From the NCBI RefSeq assembly GCF_024171405.1, contig NZ_JALJZT010000002.1:1178001-1242000 (forward strand): a stretch of DNA of 64,000 nt. Reading direction: 5' to 3'. Under the pieces are notes generated by a model, which worked only from the letters and a program-made list of their open reading frames with translations, was not told the DNA's origin and ran no database searches. Shown one piece after another: positions 46,160 to 55,355 of this stretch (positions are counted from its first letter, which is position 1; each line of letters begins with the position of its first letter). This DNA is from Qipengyuania citrea. Lineage in GTDB: Bacteria > Pseudomonadota > Alphaproteobacteria > Sphingomonadales > Sphingomonadaceae. The translations under genes were made by a program, and so were the position numbers.

Positions 46160-46184
46160 CCGCGGCTGGACAGGCGCCGAAACC

Positions 46185-46219
46185 GGCGGCGCGGGGTCGT
46201 TTCCCGCGCCGCCTTTTTT
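46185..46219 (+). terminator. Strong rho-independent terminator of the chemosensory cluster
   Basis: GGCGGCGCGGG (46185-46195) and CCCGCGCCGCC (46203-46213) form an 11-bp stem with a 7-base loop, followed by six T. It ends 26 bases after the last receptor stop and five before the stop of the convergent amidohydrolase gene. Confidence 0.92.
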
Positions 46220-46223
46220 CGGG

Positions 46224-49200
46224 TTATTCCCACCAATAGGGCAGGCGCCGGGCAGAACCGGTCTCGACCTCGTTCATGGTGCGCGCATCGTACAGCCGCC
46301 CGCCCAGCATGACGCGGTCGATCTTGTCCGAATTGCGGATGTTCTCGCTCGGGTCGGCGGACAGCACGAGCAGGTCGGCGAGCTTGCCCACTTCGAGGCT
46401 GCCGATATCGCGGTCCATGCCCAGCGAACGGGCGGATTCGATGGTCCCGGCACGCAGCGCCTCGACCGCGGTCATTCCGCCGCGGGCAAAGCTCCACAGT
46501 TCCCAATGCGCGGCGACCCCGGCCTGCTGGCCATGCGCGCCAATGCTGACCTTGACCCCGCGTTCGGCGAGCTTCTTCGCTTCGCGCGCGGCTTCATCGT
46601 CGACGAAGGCCCAATCGGGGGCGGTTACGCGGCGTGCGGTCTGCGCAATCAGCTGGCGCGGCGGCGTGTGGACCATCAGCGGGGTGTCGAACACGTCGGT
46701 CGCCTGGCGCCAGTAGGGATCGCCGGCGAGACCGCCATAGGTCACCACCAGTGTCGGCGTGTAGTTCGACTGCGATCCCTGCCAGAACTGCAACACGTCC
46801 TCGTAGAAGACCTCGCCCGGGACATTGTGCTCGATGGTCGAATTGCCATCGGCGATCAGGTTCATGTCCATGCCGAACAGCGAGCCGCCCTCGGCCACCA
46901 CGAGCATGTTTTCCGCGCGCGCCGCTGCGACCACCTGCTGGCGCTGGTCGCGCCGGGGCTGGTTGTAGTTCTTGATCGAAATCCCGCCCTGCGCCTTGAT
47001 CCGCTGGATATGCGCCAGCGCATCGTCATAGCTGTCGATCCGGGCATAGACGCTGGGCGCCTTCGCGCCGTAGACGATTTCCGCAGTCGAGAAGATGCGC
47101 GGGGCGAGCAATTGCCCCGCCCGCTGCCGTTCCGAAGCCGAGAAGATCATGCTCGCGCTCGACGAGGGATCATGCAGCGTCGTCGTGCCCATCGCGAGGT
47201 TCTGCACGAGCGACCAGTTCTGCTGCGGGACCAGATCGCCGACGCCCTGCGGGCCATGCGCATGCGCATCGACCAGGCCCGGCATGATCGTCTTGCCGCC
47301 GGCATCGATCACCGTCGCCCCTTGCGGGACCGTGACACTCGACGCGGGGCCGATCGCGGCGATCCGGTTACCCGTGATGACGATGGTGCCATTGGCGATT
47401 TCGCCTGCGCCCTCGCCCGCCATGGTGAGGATTTTCGCGCCGGTGATGGCAACCGTGCCGCGCGGCTTGTCGGCCGCGATGGTCCGTTCGAGCGAGGTAC
47501 CGCTGGTCGGCGGGACGAATTTGGGGGCGTCCTTGTCCTTGGGCGCGTTGGCGAACATCGACGCGACGCTGGCACGATAGAGCACCGGCCCCATCGTCCA
47601 GGTCAGCATGTCGCCATCCTGCGTCCAGCCGATGTAATCCGCCCCGCCCTTCGACGCGCGCACGACTGGCAGCGAACTCGCCTTTTCGCCCACGGTCACC
47701 GCCTGCCCGCCGGGCATCAGCGGCGTGGCGAAGACTTCGTAATTCTCGCGGAAAGCGACGAAATCGCCGCGCGGGCTGACGTGGTATTCGGTCGCCAGCT
47801 CGCCTTCGGCATGGACCTGCCGCGCCTCGCCATCGAGATCGGCGCTGAGCAATTGCAGCTTGCCGTCCTTGCGGCCGAGCATGAACACGCGGTCGCTCGA
47901 TGCGCCGAACTGCGGGTTCGAGGTATCGCGGGCAACCAGCTGCGCCGCCCCGCCACTCGCGCTGACGCGGTAGATGCCCTCGTTCTCCGAATATTCGGGT
48001 GCGGTCAGATACCCGCCCGAGCGCTTCTCGAAGACGATGGTCGAGCCATCGGGCGAGAAGCGCGGCTGTGCGTAATGCCCGGGCATGCGGGTGACGACGC
48101 GTGCGCCCGAGCCATTGGCATTGGCGCTCATCACCTGGCCGAGCCCGTCATCGGTCCAGCGGATATAGGTGATCCGCCGCCCGTCGCGCGACCAGGACGG
48201 CCAGAGTTCGAGCGCCGCGTCGTTGCCCGAGGTCAGCCGCCGTGCGGTGCCCCCTGCGACCGGCTTCGCGTACAGCTTGCCGAGGCTTTCGAAGACCACC
48301 GTACGCCCGTCGGGCGAAACGCTGGCGAAGCGCGGAATTTTGGCGGTGAAGCTGTCGGGCGCCACCGGGATGGCCGGATGCGGCGCATCGGCCACGCCGC
48401 GCGTATCGTTGACGGTGAAGGGAATCACGCTGTCGCCGCTGCCATCGGCGGCCACGCGGCGTAGCTTGCCCCCGGCCCACAGCACCAGCGCATTGCCGTC
48501 GGGGGTCCAGTCGATCAGCGGGTAGAACCCGTGGACCGCCCAGGTTTCCTGCATGTCCATATCGAGATCGCCATAGATCATGCGCTGCTCGCCGCTGGCG
48601 AGGTCCTTGATCCACAGCTCGGTCTGGTCCTTGTCGCGGCGGATGAACGCCAGGCTGTTGCCATCGGGCGAGGGCTGCGGGCGGACCGCACCGCCAAAGC
48701 CGCTGACCGCGGTGGTGACTTCGCCTGTCGCCAAATCATAGCGTTCGATGGCGAAGGTGCCCTGCGTCGAATCCTGCGCATATTCGAAGATCGGCCCCGG
48801 GGTGACATTGCGAGAGTAATAGACTGCGCCGCCATCGGGCGAATAGACCGGTTCGCCCAATTCCTTCTGCAGCGTTTCACTGGCGCGCGCGACCAGCTTG
48901 ACGCCGCCGCCGCCCGAGACGTGGTAGAGCCAGATCTCGCCGGTGCCGAGCGAACGCTGGGTGGTGAAATGCTTCTTGGCTACGATGTAATTGCCATCGG
49001 GCGACCAGCTTGCCTGGTTCAGCAGGCGGAACTCCTCCTTGGTGAGTTGGCGCTTGTCCGATCCGTCGGCGTTCATGATCCAGATGTTGTCGCCGCCGCC
49101 GCGGTCGCTGGTGAAAGCGATCCGGCGGCCATCGGGCGAGAAGCGCGGCTGCACTTCCCATGCCAGCCCTTCGGCGATCCGCGTCGGCGTGCCGCCCGTG

Positions 49201-49550
49201 ATCGGCATGGTGTAGACGTCGCCCAGCAGCGAGAAGGCGAGCATCCGGCCGTCGGGCGAGACATCGACATCCATCCACGTGCCTTCGTCGGTGCGGATCG
49301 GCACTTGCCGGATCGTTGCCCCGCGCGGCGCGGTGACGTCCCATTTCTCGGCCTCGCCGTCGTCGGCGGCCGGATTTGCAGTCGCCGGGGCGGCATCGAC
49401 CGTCATGCCGCTGCCTTCGGCGGGACCACTTTCTGCCGAGGCGTCGACCTCCTGCTCCTCGACCGGATTGGGGCTCGGCTCGGAATCCTGCGCATAGGCC
49501 GCCTGGCTGGCGAAGAGGACGGCAAGGACGGAGGCAATACTGGTTTTCAT
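46224..49550 (-). CDS. Secreted beta-propeller amidohydrolase
   Basis: 1108 residues. Signal peptide 1-21 (ending AYAQ), an acidic Pro/Ala-rich linker to about residue 68, then many PD40/TolB-like propeller blades (SPDG repeated: DVSPDGRMLAF, RFSPDGRRIAFTSDRGG, SWSPDGNYIVA, VSPDGRTVVFES). The C-terminal third (about 700-1100) is an amidohydrolase: IDAGGKTIMPGLVDAHAHGPQG with the HxH metal ligands, KNYNQPRR near the Lys position, and LADLLVLSADPSEN at the end. Probably periplasmic; substrate unknown. It lies 29 bases after the LacI gene, so the two may form an operon. Confidence 0.85.
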   Translation of the reverse strand: MKTSIASVLAVLFASQAAYAQDSEPSPNPVEEQEVDASAESGPAEGSGMTVDAAPATANPAADDGEAEKWDVTAPRGATIRQVPIRTDEGTWMDVDVSPDGRMLAFSLLGDVYTMPITGGTPTRIAEGLAWEVQPRFSPDGRRIAFTSDRGGGDNIWIMNADGSDKRQLTKEEFRLLNQASWSPDGNYIVAKKHFTTQRSLGTGEIWLYHVSGGGGVKLVARASETLQKELGEPVYSPDGGAVYYSRNVTPGPIFEYAQDSTQGTFAIERYDLATGEVTTAVSGFGGAVRPQPSPDGNSLAFIRRDKDQTELWIKDLASGEQRMIYGDLDMDMQETWAVHGFYPLIDWTPDGNALVLWAGGKLRRVAADGSGDSVIPFTVNDTRGVADAPHPAIPVAPDSFTAKIPRFASVSPDGRTVVFESLGKLYAKPVAGGTARRLTSGNDAALELWPSWSRDGRRITYIRWTDDGLGQVMSANANGSGARVVTRMPGHYAQPRFSPDGSTIVFEKRSGGYLTAPEYSENEGIYRVSASGGAAQLVARDTSNPQFGASSDRVFMLGRKDGKLQLLSADLDGEARQVHAEGELATEYHVSPRGDFVAFRENYEVFATPLMPGGQAVTVGEKASSLPVVRASKGGADYIGWTQDGDMLTWTMGPVLYRASVASMFANAPKDKDAPKFVPPTSGTSLERTIAADKPRGTVAITGAKILTMAGEGAGEIANGTIVITGNRIAAIGPASSVTVPQGATVIDAGGKTIMPGLVDAHAHGPQGVGDLVPQQNWSLVQNLAMGTTTLHDPSSSASMIFSASERQRAGQLLAPRIFSTAEIVYGAKAPSVYARIDSYDDALAHIQRIKAQGGISIKNYNQPRRDQRQQVVAAARAENMLVVAEGGSLFGMDMNLIADGNSTIEHNVPGEVFYEDVLQFWQGSQSNYTPTLVVTYGGLAGDPYWRQATDVFDTPLMVHTPPRQLIAQTARRVTAPDWAFVDDEAAREAKKLAERGVKVSIGAHGQQAGVAAHWELWSFARGGMTAVEALRAGTIESARSLGMDRDIGSLEVGKLADLLVLSADPSENIRNSDKIDRVMLGGRLYDARTMNEVETGSARRLPYWWE

Positions 49551-49579
49551 GGCTATCTCTCTCACAGGAACAGGCAAGG

Positions 49580-50608
49580 TCAGCGCACGCTGGCGCGCTC
49601 GACAAGATGGACCGCGACGCGCCGCTCGGGGCGCTCCGCTTCGGAGGCAAGCGCGGTTTCGACCAGCAATCTGCCGGCCAGCGCAAAATCGGGTTCGACA
49701 GTGGTCAGCGGGGGCGCGCTGAAGGCGCCCGAGCCCAGCCCGTCGAAGCCGATCACGGCAACATCGTCGGGGACCGAAATCCCGCGCGCGGCGAGTTCTT
49801 CGAGCGCGCCCAGCGCCATGGCATCGCAGGCGAAAAACAGCCCGTCGAAGCGCGCGCCGCTATCGACCATCTGGGCCGTGGCATTGCGGCCCTGCGACAC
49901 GCGGTCCTCGCCCGCGCTCACCACCGCCTCGCCCGGTGTCAGGCCCGCGGCTTCCATGGCGCTGCGATACCCCTCGTACCGCTCGCGGAACTGGCGCTGG
50001 GAAGAGGTCGGATCGCCAACGAAGACGATCTGCTTCGCCCCGCCCTGCACCAGCCGTTCGACCGCCAGCTGCCCGCCCGCGCGGTTGTCCGAGCGAACCC
50101 AGACGCTGTCGTCGAAGGGCGAGCCCCAGAAGGCCATACGCGGCGCTTCTTCGGCGCAATTGCGGAAATAGTCCCACGCCGCTTCATTTGTCGCAGTGCC
50201 GATGACCACCACGCCATCGGCATGGCGCCGTGCGACATAATGGCCGAAGAATTGTTCGGGCTTGGCCTGGAACGACACCAGCGCTTCATAGCCTGCCTCG
50301 GCGGCGGCGGCGCAGGTGCTGCCCAGCAGGCTGTAATAGAACGGGTTGATCGCGGTTGGCCCCTCCCCGTCGCGGCCGATGACGACGATCGCGATGGTCC
50401 CGGTCTCGCCCCGGCGCAGCCCCGCGGCGCGGGCATTGACCTGATAGCCGAGTTCCGCGGCGGCGCGCTCGACTCGGCTGCGGGTCGCTTCGGTAATCGT
50501 CTCCGATCCCGCCAGCGCGCGGCTCACGGTTGACTGGCTTACTCCCGCCCGCTCGGCCACGTCGATCGATGTAACCCGCCGCGGCTCGGGCTTGTCGCTA
50601 CTGGACAT
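49580..50608 (-). CDS. LacI-family transcriptional regulator
   Basis: 342 residues. N-terminal helix-turn-helix: VTSIDVAERAGVSQSTVSRALAGSETITEATRSRV, then a hinge and periplasmic-binding-protein-like sensor domain (GVVVIGTATNEAAW, AVIGFDGLGSGAFSAPPLTTV). It should be a sugar- or nucleoside-responsive repressor. I set the start at 50608 (MSSSDKPEP), which is 170 bases from the divergent monooxygenase gene; an earlier in-frame ATG at 50779 would overlap the intergenic region. Confidence 0.88.
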   Translation of the reverse strand: MSSSDKPEPRRVTSIDVAERAGVSQSTVSRALAGSETITEATRSRVERAAAELGYQVNARAAGLRRGETGTIAIVVIGRDGEGPTAINPFYYSLLGSTCAAAAEAGYEALVSFQAKPEQFFGHYVARRHADGVVVIGTATNEAAWDYFRNCAEEAPRMAFWGSPFDDSVWVRSDNRAGGQLAVERLVQGGAKQIVFVGDPTSSQRQFRERYEGYRSAMEAAGLTPGEAVVSAGEDRVSQGRNATAQMVDSGARFDGLFFACDAMALGALEELAARGISVPDDVAVIGFDGLGSGAFSAPPLTTVEPDFALAGRLLVETALASEAERPERRVAVHLVERASVR

Positions 50609-50707
50609 GCTCTGACGGCTCTCCCTTTGCGGCTGCCCTACCGCAGGCTTTTGCCGAAAGCGAGAGCGAAGCGCCATGCTGCGGACCCCGCGCGTGGGAG
50701 CGGTTAG

Positions 50708-50722
50708 GTTGCGTGCTGCAAC
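50708..50722. promoter_or_regulatory. Possible LacI-type operator
   Basis: GTTGC (50708-50712) and GCAAC (50718-50722) are a perfect 5-bp inverted repeat with a 5-base centre in the intergenic region between the LacI gene and the monooxygenase gene. LacI-family operators often have a central CG, absent here, so the call is weak. Confidence 0.25.
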
Positions 50723-50778
50723 TGAGGCTGGCGCTACGCCGCAGTCTAGGTTACGTTCGCGTCTCTTGGGAGAGAACA

Positions 50779-52287
50779 ATGAAGAATACGGCGACCGATT
50801 TCGACGTGATGATCGTAGGTGCGGGGATTTCCGGCATCGGCATGGCGGCGCATATGAAGGAAAAGACGCCGGACCATGGCTTCGTCATCGTCGAACGCCG
50901 CGAGAATCTGGGCGGGACCTGGGACCTGTTCCGCTATCCCGGCATCCGCTCGGACAGCGACATGCATACGCTGGGCTTCGATTTCGAACCGTGGAAGCAC
51001 GAGAAATCGATCGCCGATGGCCCCGCCATCCTCGATTATCTCGACGACATCGTCGACGAGCGCGACATCCGCAAGCACATCCGCTTCGGGCACAAGGTGC
51101 TCGCCGCCGACTGGCGCGAGAGCGAGGCGCGCTGGCATGTCACGCTGGAAACGAGCGAAGGCGAGCGCAAGCACCTGACCGCCAATTGGCTCTATCTCGG
51201 ATCGGGCTATTACGATTACGACGAGGCCTATGATCCGGGCTTCGATTTCGGCGACTTCGAAGGCACGGTGATCCACCCGCAGTTCTGGCCGCGGGACCTC
51301 GATTATACCGGCAAGAATGTCGTCGTGATCGGTTCGGGCGCGACCGCCGTCACCATCGTCCCGTCGATGAGCGACAAGGCGGCCAAGGTGACGATGCTGC
51401 AGCGCACGCCGACCTGGATGTTCAGCCGTCCGGCCAAGGACGCCATGGCCAATTTCCTGCGCAAGATCCTGCCCGAGAAGGTCGCCTACCGGATCACCCG
51501 GTGGAAGAATATCACGCTGCAGGACATCGGTTTCAAGCGCGCGCGCACCAAGCCGCAGAAGATGGGCGAGGCGCTGCACAAGCGTATCCGCAAATCGCTC
51601 GGCGAGGATTGCGATCTGGCGCCCTTCACCCCGCCCTACAATCCATGGGACCAGCGGCTCTGCCTCGTCCCCGACGACGATCTGTTCACAGCGCTGAAGA
51701 GCGGCAAGGCCGATATCGTCACCGGTCATATCAAGGCCTTCGAAAAGGGCGGTGTGCGGCTGACCGACGACCAGTTCATCCCTGCCGATATCGTGGTCAC
51801 CGCGACCGGTCTCAAGCTGGCGGTGGCGGGCAAGATCGCGCTGTCGAAGGAAGGCCAGCAGATCGATCTGTCCAAGCACTTCTATTACAAGGGCTGCATG
51901 TTCTCGAACGTGCCCAACCTGGCAGTGGTGTTCGGCTATCTCAACGCCAGCTGGACGCTGCGCGCGGATATCAATTCGGATTATGTCTGCCGCGTACTCA
52001 ACACCAGCAGGAAGCGCGGCGTCGACGTGACCGAGCCGATCCTGACCGCGCAGGCCGAGGCCGCGATCGAGGAGGACGACATCTTCGATTTCTCCTCCGG
52101 CTATATCCAGCGCGGCAAGGCGATCATGCCGCGCAATGCGGTGGCCTATCCCTGGCGGCTCAACCAGGAATATGTCAGCGATCGCAAGCGCATGAAAGAC
52201 GACCCGGTCGATGACGGCGTGCTCGAATTTCGCCGTCACGGGGCCAATGCCCGCGGCGCCGACGAGCAGCTCGAAGCAGCGGAGTAG
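50779..52287 (+). CDS. Baeyer-Villiger-type flavin monooxygenase
   Basis: 502 residues. FAD-binding motif DVMIVGAGISGIGMAAHM at about 11-27 and a second nucleotide motif VVVIGSGATAVTIVPSM. Between them is FEGTVIHPQFWP (about 160-171), matching the BVMO fingerprint FxGxxxHxxxW(P/D). It should insert oxygen next to a ketone or oxidise heteroatoms using NADPH. ATG at 50779 has GGGAGAG before it. Divergent from a LacI regulator, which may control it. Confidence 0.88.
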   Translation: MKNTATDFDVMIVGAGISGIGMAAHMKEKTPDHGFVIVERRENLGGTWDLFRYPGIRSDSDMHTLGFDFEPWKHEKSIADGPAILDYLDDIVDERDIRKHIRFGHKVLAADWRESEARWHVTLETSEGERKHLTANWLYLGSGYYDYDEAYDPGFDFGDFEGTVIHPQFWPRDLDYTGKNVVVIGSGATAVTIVPSMSDKAAKVTMLQRTPTWMFSRPAKDAMANFLRKILPEKVAYRITRWKNITLQDIGFKRARTKPQKMGEALHKRIRKSLGEDCDLAPFTPPYNPWDQRLCLVPDDDLFTALKSGKADIVTGHIKAFEKGGVRLTDDQFIPADIVVTATGLKLAVAGKIALSKEGQQIDLSKHFYYKGCMFSNVPNLAVVFGYLNASWTLRADINSDYVCRVLNTSRKRGVDVTEPILTAQAEAAIEEDDIFDFSSGYIQRGKAIMPRNAVAYPWRLNQEYVSDRKRMKDDPVDDGVLEFRRHGANARGADEQLEAAE

Positions 52288-52320
52288 CTTTCGCCTGCCA
52301 ACCGCGTTACGCCAGCCGTC

Positions 52321-53079
52321 ATGACCGAACGCATCTACACTGCCGGCCTCGTCGTGATCGGCGACGAGATCCTCTCCGGCCGCACGCATGACAAGAACAT
52401 CGCGCAGATCGCCAGCTGGCTGCAGGTACAGGGCATCCGCCTGTCCGAGGTCCGCGTGGTGCCCGATGTCATCGAGCGGATCGTCGAGGCGGTGAATGCG
52501 CTGCGCGAGAGCTACGACTATCTCTTCACCACCGGCGGGATCGGCCCGACGCATGACGACATCACCGTCGATGCAGTGGCCGCGGCACTGGGCGTCCCCG
52601 TAGTCGTCCATCCCGAGGCGAAGGCGATGCTGGAACGCTATTACGCCAGCATCAACAAGGAACTGACCGAAGCGCGGTTGCGGATGGCCCGTGTCCCTGA
52701 AGGGGGCGAGCTGATCCCCAACCGCATGTCGGGCGCACCCGGGATCAAGCTGGGCAATATCCATCTGATGGCCGGGGTGCCGCATATCACCGCGGGCATG
52801 CTCGATGCGCTGACCGGCACGCTGGAAGGGGGCGCTCCGCTCCTGTCCGAAACCGTCGGCTGCTGGACACCCGAAAGCGAGGTCGCCGATATCCTGCGGC
52901 AGGTCGAAAAGTCCCACCAGGACTGCCAGATCGGCAGCTATCCGTTTTTCCGCGAAGGCCGCGTCGGCGCCAATTTCGTCGTCCGCTCGACCAGTGCGGA
53001 AAACCTCAAGAGCTGCGTCGACAGCCTGTGCGACGGGCTTGCCACCGCCGGGTTCGACTTCACCCCCGGCGGCATCTGA
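52321..53079 (+). CDS. CinA N-terminal/MoaB-like molybdopterin-binding protein
   Basis: 252 residues. The MPT-binding fold is indicated by AGLVVIGDEILSGRTHDKNI, LFTTGGIGPTHDDITVDAVAAALG and GAPGIKLGNIHLMAGVPHI. This is the competence/damage-inducible (CinA) N-terminal domain without the C-terminal nicotinamide amidase domain. The function may be ADP-ribose pyrophosphatase-like. Independent promoter unknown; 33 bases after the monooxygenase gene. Confidence 0.85.
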   Translation: MTERIYTAGLVVIGDEILSGRTHDKNIAQIASWLQVQGIRLSEVRVVPDVIERIVEAVNALRESYDYLFTTGGIGPTHDDITVDAVAAALGVPVVVHPEAKAMLERYYASINKELTEARLRMARVPEGGELIPNRMSGAPGIKLGNIHLMAGVPHITAGMLDALTGTLEGGAPLLSETVGCWTPESEVADILRQVEKSHQDCQIGSYPFFREGRVGANFVVRSTSAENLKSCVDSLCDGLATAGFDFTPGGI

Positions 53080-53131
53080 CCGGATCGAACGGTCATCGCG
53101 CTGCTGCCGGGTGCATGCTAGGGTGTCGCCG

Positions 53132-54100
53132 ATGACCGCGGTCTACATCACCATCGATACCGAGTATTCGGCGGGGCTGGCCATCCGGCTGGGGCTGCAT
53201 GCGCGCGAGGCGGTATATGCCCGGTCGATCGCCGGCCACACCGCCGATGGCGCGGTAGGTATCGAGCATCAGATGGAAGTGATGGATGCGCATGGGATCA
53301 AGGGCGTGTTCTTCGTCGACCCGATGCCCGCGCTGGTCTGGGGCACCAGGGCGATCGCCGAAGTGGTCGAGCCGATCCTGGCGCGGGGTCACGAGGTGCA
53401 ATTGCATCTTCATCCGGAATGGATGGAAATCGCCGGGGACGCCAATCCGCTGAATGGCCGAACCGGGCGCAATCTGCACGATTTCACCGAGGACGAGCAG
53501 GTCGAACTGCTCGAACTGGCACGCGAATATCTGATGCAGGCAGGGGCGCCTGCCCCCACCGCCTTTCGCGCGGGGAATTACGGTGCCGACGATGCCACGC
53601 TGCGCGCCCTGCACCGGGTCGGCATTCGCTATGACAGCAGCCATGTGCCGGGGATTGCCGGGTCGGACTGCCGCATCGGCCTGACCTCCGCCAACCGCGA
53701 GGTGGTCCGCCGCGAGGGAACGATCGAGGTGCCGGTCGGGTCGATCCGCAGCTTCCGCGGCCAGCGCCATGCGCAGATCACCGCGCTGTCGCATTGGGAA
53801 ATGGCCGCCGCGCTGCGCTTCTGCGTGCGCGAGGGCGTGGCGATGTTCAATATCGTCAGCCACAGTTTCGAGCTGATGAGCCACGACCGCACCCGGGCCA
53901 ATGCGATCGTGCGCGGCCGGTTCGCCAGGTTCTGCGAGACCGTTGCCGCGACACCCGGCGCGCATGGTGCGACCTTCACCAGCCGCCCGCCGCAGATCGG
54001 CGATGGCACCGGGGCGGCAGGCATGCCGCATAGCGAAATCCGCAGCGCGGCGCGGGTCGCCGAACAATTGGCCTCCAACGCATTGTACGGGGCATCGTGA
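53132..54100 (+). CDS. Polysaccharide deacetylase-like (NodB-fold) protein
   Basis: 322 residues. TAVYITIDTEYSAG begins with the acidic catalytic segment of WalW-type deacetylases, MDAHGIKGVFFVDPM and VQLHLHPEWME contain further metal-binding His residues (HxH). A His/Gln/Arg segment, FRAGNYGADDATLRAL, matches the third motif. No signal peptide, so it may be cytoplasmic or exported another way. Overlaps the next gene by four bases (GTGA), and both may act on cell-surface glycans. Confidence 0.8.
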   Translation: MTAVYITIDTEYSAGLAIRLGLHAREAVYARSIAGHTADGAVGIEHQMEVMDAHGIKGVFFVDPMPALVWGTRAIAEVVEPILARGHEVQLHLHPEWMEIAGDANPLNGRTGRNLHDFTEDEQVELLELAREYLMQAGAPAPTAFRAGNYGADDATLRALHRVGIRYDSSHVPGIAGSDCRIGLTSANREVVRREGTIEVPVGSIRSFRGQRHAQITALSHWEMAAALRFCVREGVAMFNIVSHSFELMSHDRTRANAIVRGRFARFCETVAATPGAHGATFTSRPPQIGDGTGAAGMPHSEIRSAARVAEQLASNALYGAS

Positions 54101-55014
54101 GCGACGGTTCGATGCACTCCTACCGGATTCCCTTCTTCATTGGGTCGCGCCGCCTGCTGACGGTCGAGCGCGAGGTCGCCACGCTGGCCTTCTCGCTCAG
54201 GGATATCCTCTCCGAGCGGACCCCGGCGGTGCCGTCGCTCAACAATGTCGAGGGCTTGCGCGTACTGTCCGCCCCCCAAGCAGGCGAAGCGCGGCTGCGT
54301 GAGGCGATGCCGGGCTTCCTGATCGGCGGGCGCGAGGAATATGCGCGCAGCTATATCGACATGGCGCGCGGCTATGACCAATACTTCGCGCGGTTCTCGG
54401 GCAAGACCCGGAACACGCTGCGCCGCAAGCGGCGCAAGTTCGAAGAAGCTTCGGGCGGCGTGCTCGACCTGCGCACTTATCACTCGCCCGATGAAATGGA
54501 CGCGTTCGTCCGGCTGGCGTTGCCGCTGTCGCAGCGTACCTACCAGGCGCGGCTGCTTGATGCGGGCCTGCCCGAAAGCGAAACCGCCCGCGCCGAAATG
54601 CGCGAACTTGCCTGGCAGGATCGGGTGCGCGCCTTCCTTTTGTTCCTCGATGGAAAGCCGGTCGCCTATCTCTATCTGCCGATCGAACGCGACACGCTGG
54701 TCTATGCGCATCTGGGCCACGATCCCGACCATGCCGGCCTGTCACCCGGTACCGTGCTCCAGCTCGCGGCGCTCGAAACTCTGTTTGCCGAGAACCGCTT
54801 TCGCTATTTCGATTTCACCGAAGGCGAAGGCGCGCACAAGGCGTTGTTCCGGACCGACAGCGTCCACTGCGCCAGTTTCCTGATGCTGCGCCCGAGCTGG
54901 ATCAACCGGACGCTGCTCACCGGCCTGGAAGCCTTCGACCGGACGGTCGCGACGGGTAAACGGGTCGCGCAGCAGACCGGCGCGGAGACCGCGCTGCGGC
55001 GATTCCTGCGTTAA
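54097..55014 (+). CDS. GNAT-fold (BioF2/FemAB-like) acyltransferase
   Basis: 305 residues starting at GTG that overlaps the previous stop. The C-terminal GNAT domain is seen in FLLFLDGKPVAYLYLPIERDTLVYAHLG, GTVLQLAALETLFAENRFRYFDFTEGEGAHKALF, typical of the BioF2/CelD-like acetyltransferase group often found in exopolysaccharide loci. Substrate unknown. It converges with a small membrane protein gene, sharing TTAA between stops. Confidence 0.78.
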   Translation: MSDGSMHSYRIPFFIGSRRLLTVEREVATLAFSLRDILSERTPAVPSLNNVEGLRVLSAPQAGEARLREAMPGFLIGGREEYARSYIDMARGYDQYFARFSGKTRNTLRRKRRKFEEASGGVLDLRTYHSPDEMDAFVRLALPLSQRTYQARLLDAGLPESETARAEMRELAWQDRVRAFLLFLDGKPVAYLYLPIERDTLVYAHLGHDPDHAGLSPGTVLQLAALETLFAENRFRYFDFTEGEGAHKALFRTDSVHCASFLMLRPSWINRTLLTGLEAFDRTVATGKRVAQQTGAETALRRFLR

Positions 55015-55190
55015 AGGTCGATGTCCTTCTGCGGACGTTCGGCAACTTCCTCGCGCAGTTCGCGCGCGCCGCGCTCGGCCGCGCGATCGACCGACCTGGA
55101 GGTCTTGCGATTGCGCAGCCAGGCATAGACGAGCGCTGCGAGAAGTAGGATCGGGCCAAGGACGGTGGCGACGGGAAGAATGGCTTCCAT
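55011..55190 (-). CDS. 59-residue single-pass membrane protein
   Basis: A hydrophobic helix at about residues 5-24 (LPVATVLGPILLLAALVYAW) is followed by a basic then acidic charged tail (RNRKTSRSVDRAAERGARE, ending KDIDL). AGGAGA precedes the ATG at 55190. The stop overlaps the GNAT stop of the opposite strand (TTAA). No family recognised. Confidence 0.6.
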   Translation of the reverse strand: MEAILPVATVLGPILLLAALVYAWLRNRKTSRSVDRAAERGARELREEVAERPQKDIDL

Positions 55191-55257
55191 GGAAAATCTC
55201 CTGCGTATCTTGCCCCATCAATGCCCCAGCTCCGCGATCTTTCCGATCGCCCATGCA

Positions 55258-55291
55258 AAAGGGCCGGCAGGTCTGCACCCGCCGGCCCTTT
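55258..55291 (-). terminator. Terminator of rplK-rplA
   Basis: AAAGGGCCGGC (55258-55268) and GCCGGCCCTTT (55281-55291) form an 11-bp stem with a 12-base loop. On the minus strand it is followed by TTTT, 64 bases after the rplA stop, which fits an intrinsic terminator of that operon. Confidence 0.85.
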
Positions 55292-55355
55292 CGGAAATGT
55301 ATTCGGCCATAGGAAGGCGCAGCGTTCCCGCGCCATCGTTACGGGCGTAAAAGCG

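Noticed and set aside
46506..48464. 652-codon open frame antisense to the propeller-amidohydrolase
   Set aside because: Arg-rich shadow frame without domains.
50746..52917. 723-codon open frame antisense to the monooxygenase and CinA-like genes
   Set aside because: It spans two clear plus-strand genes and shows no family motif.
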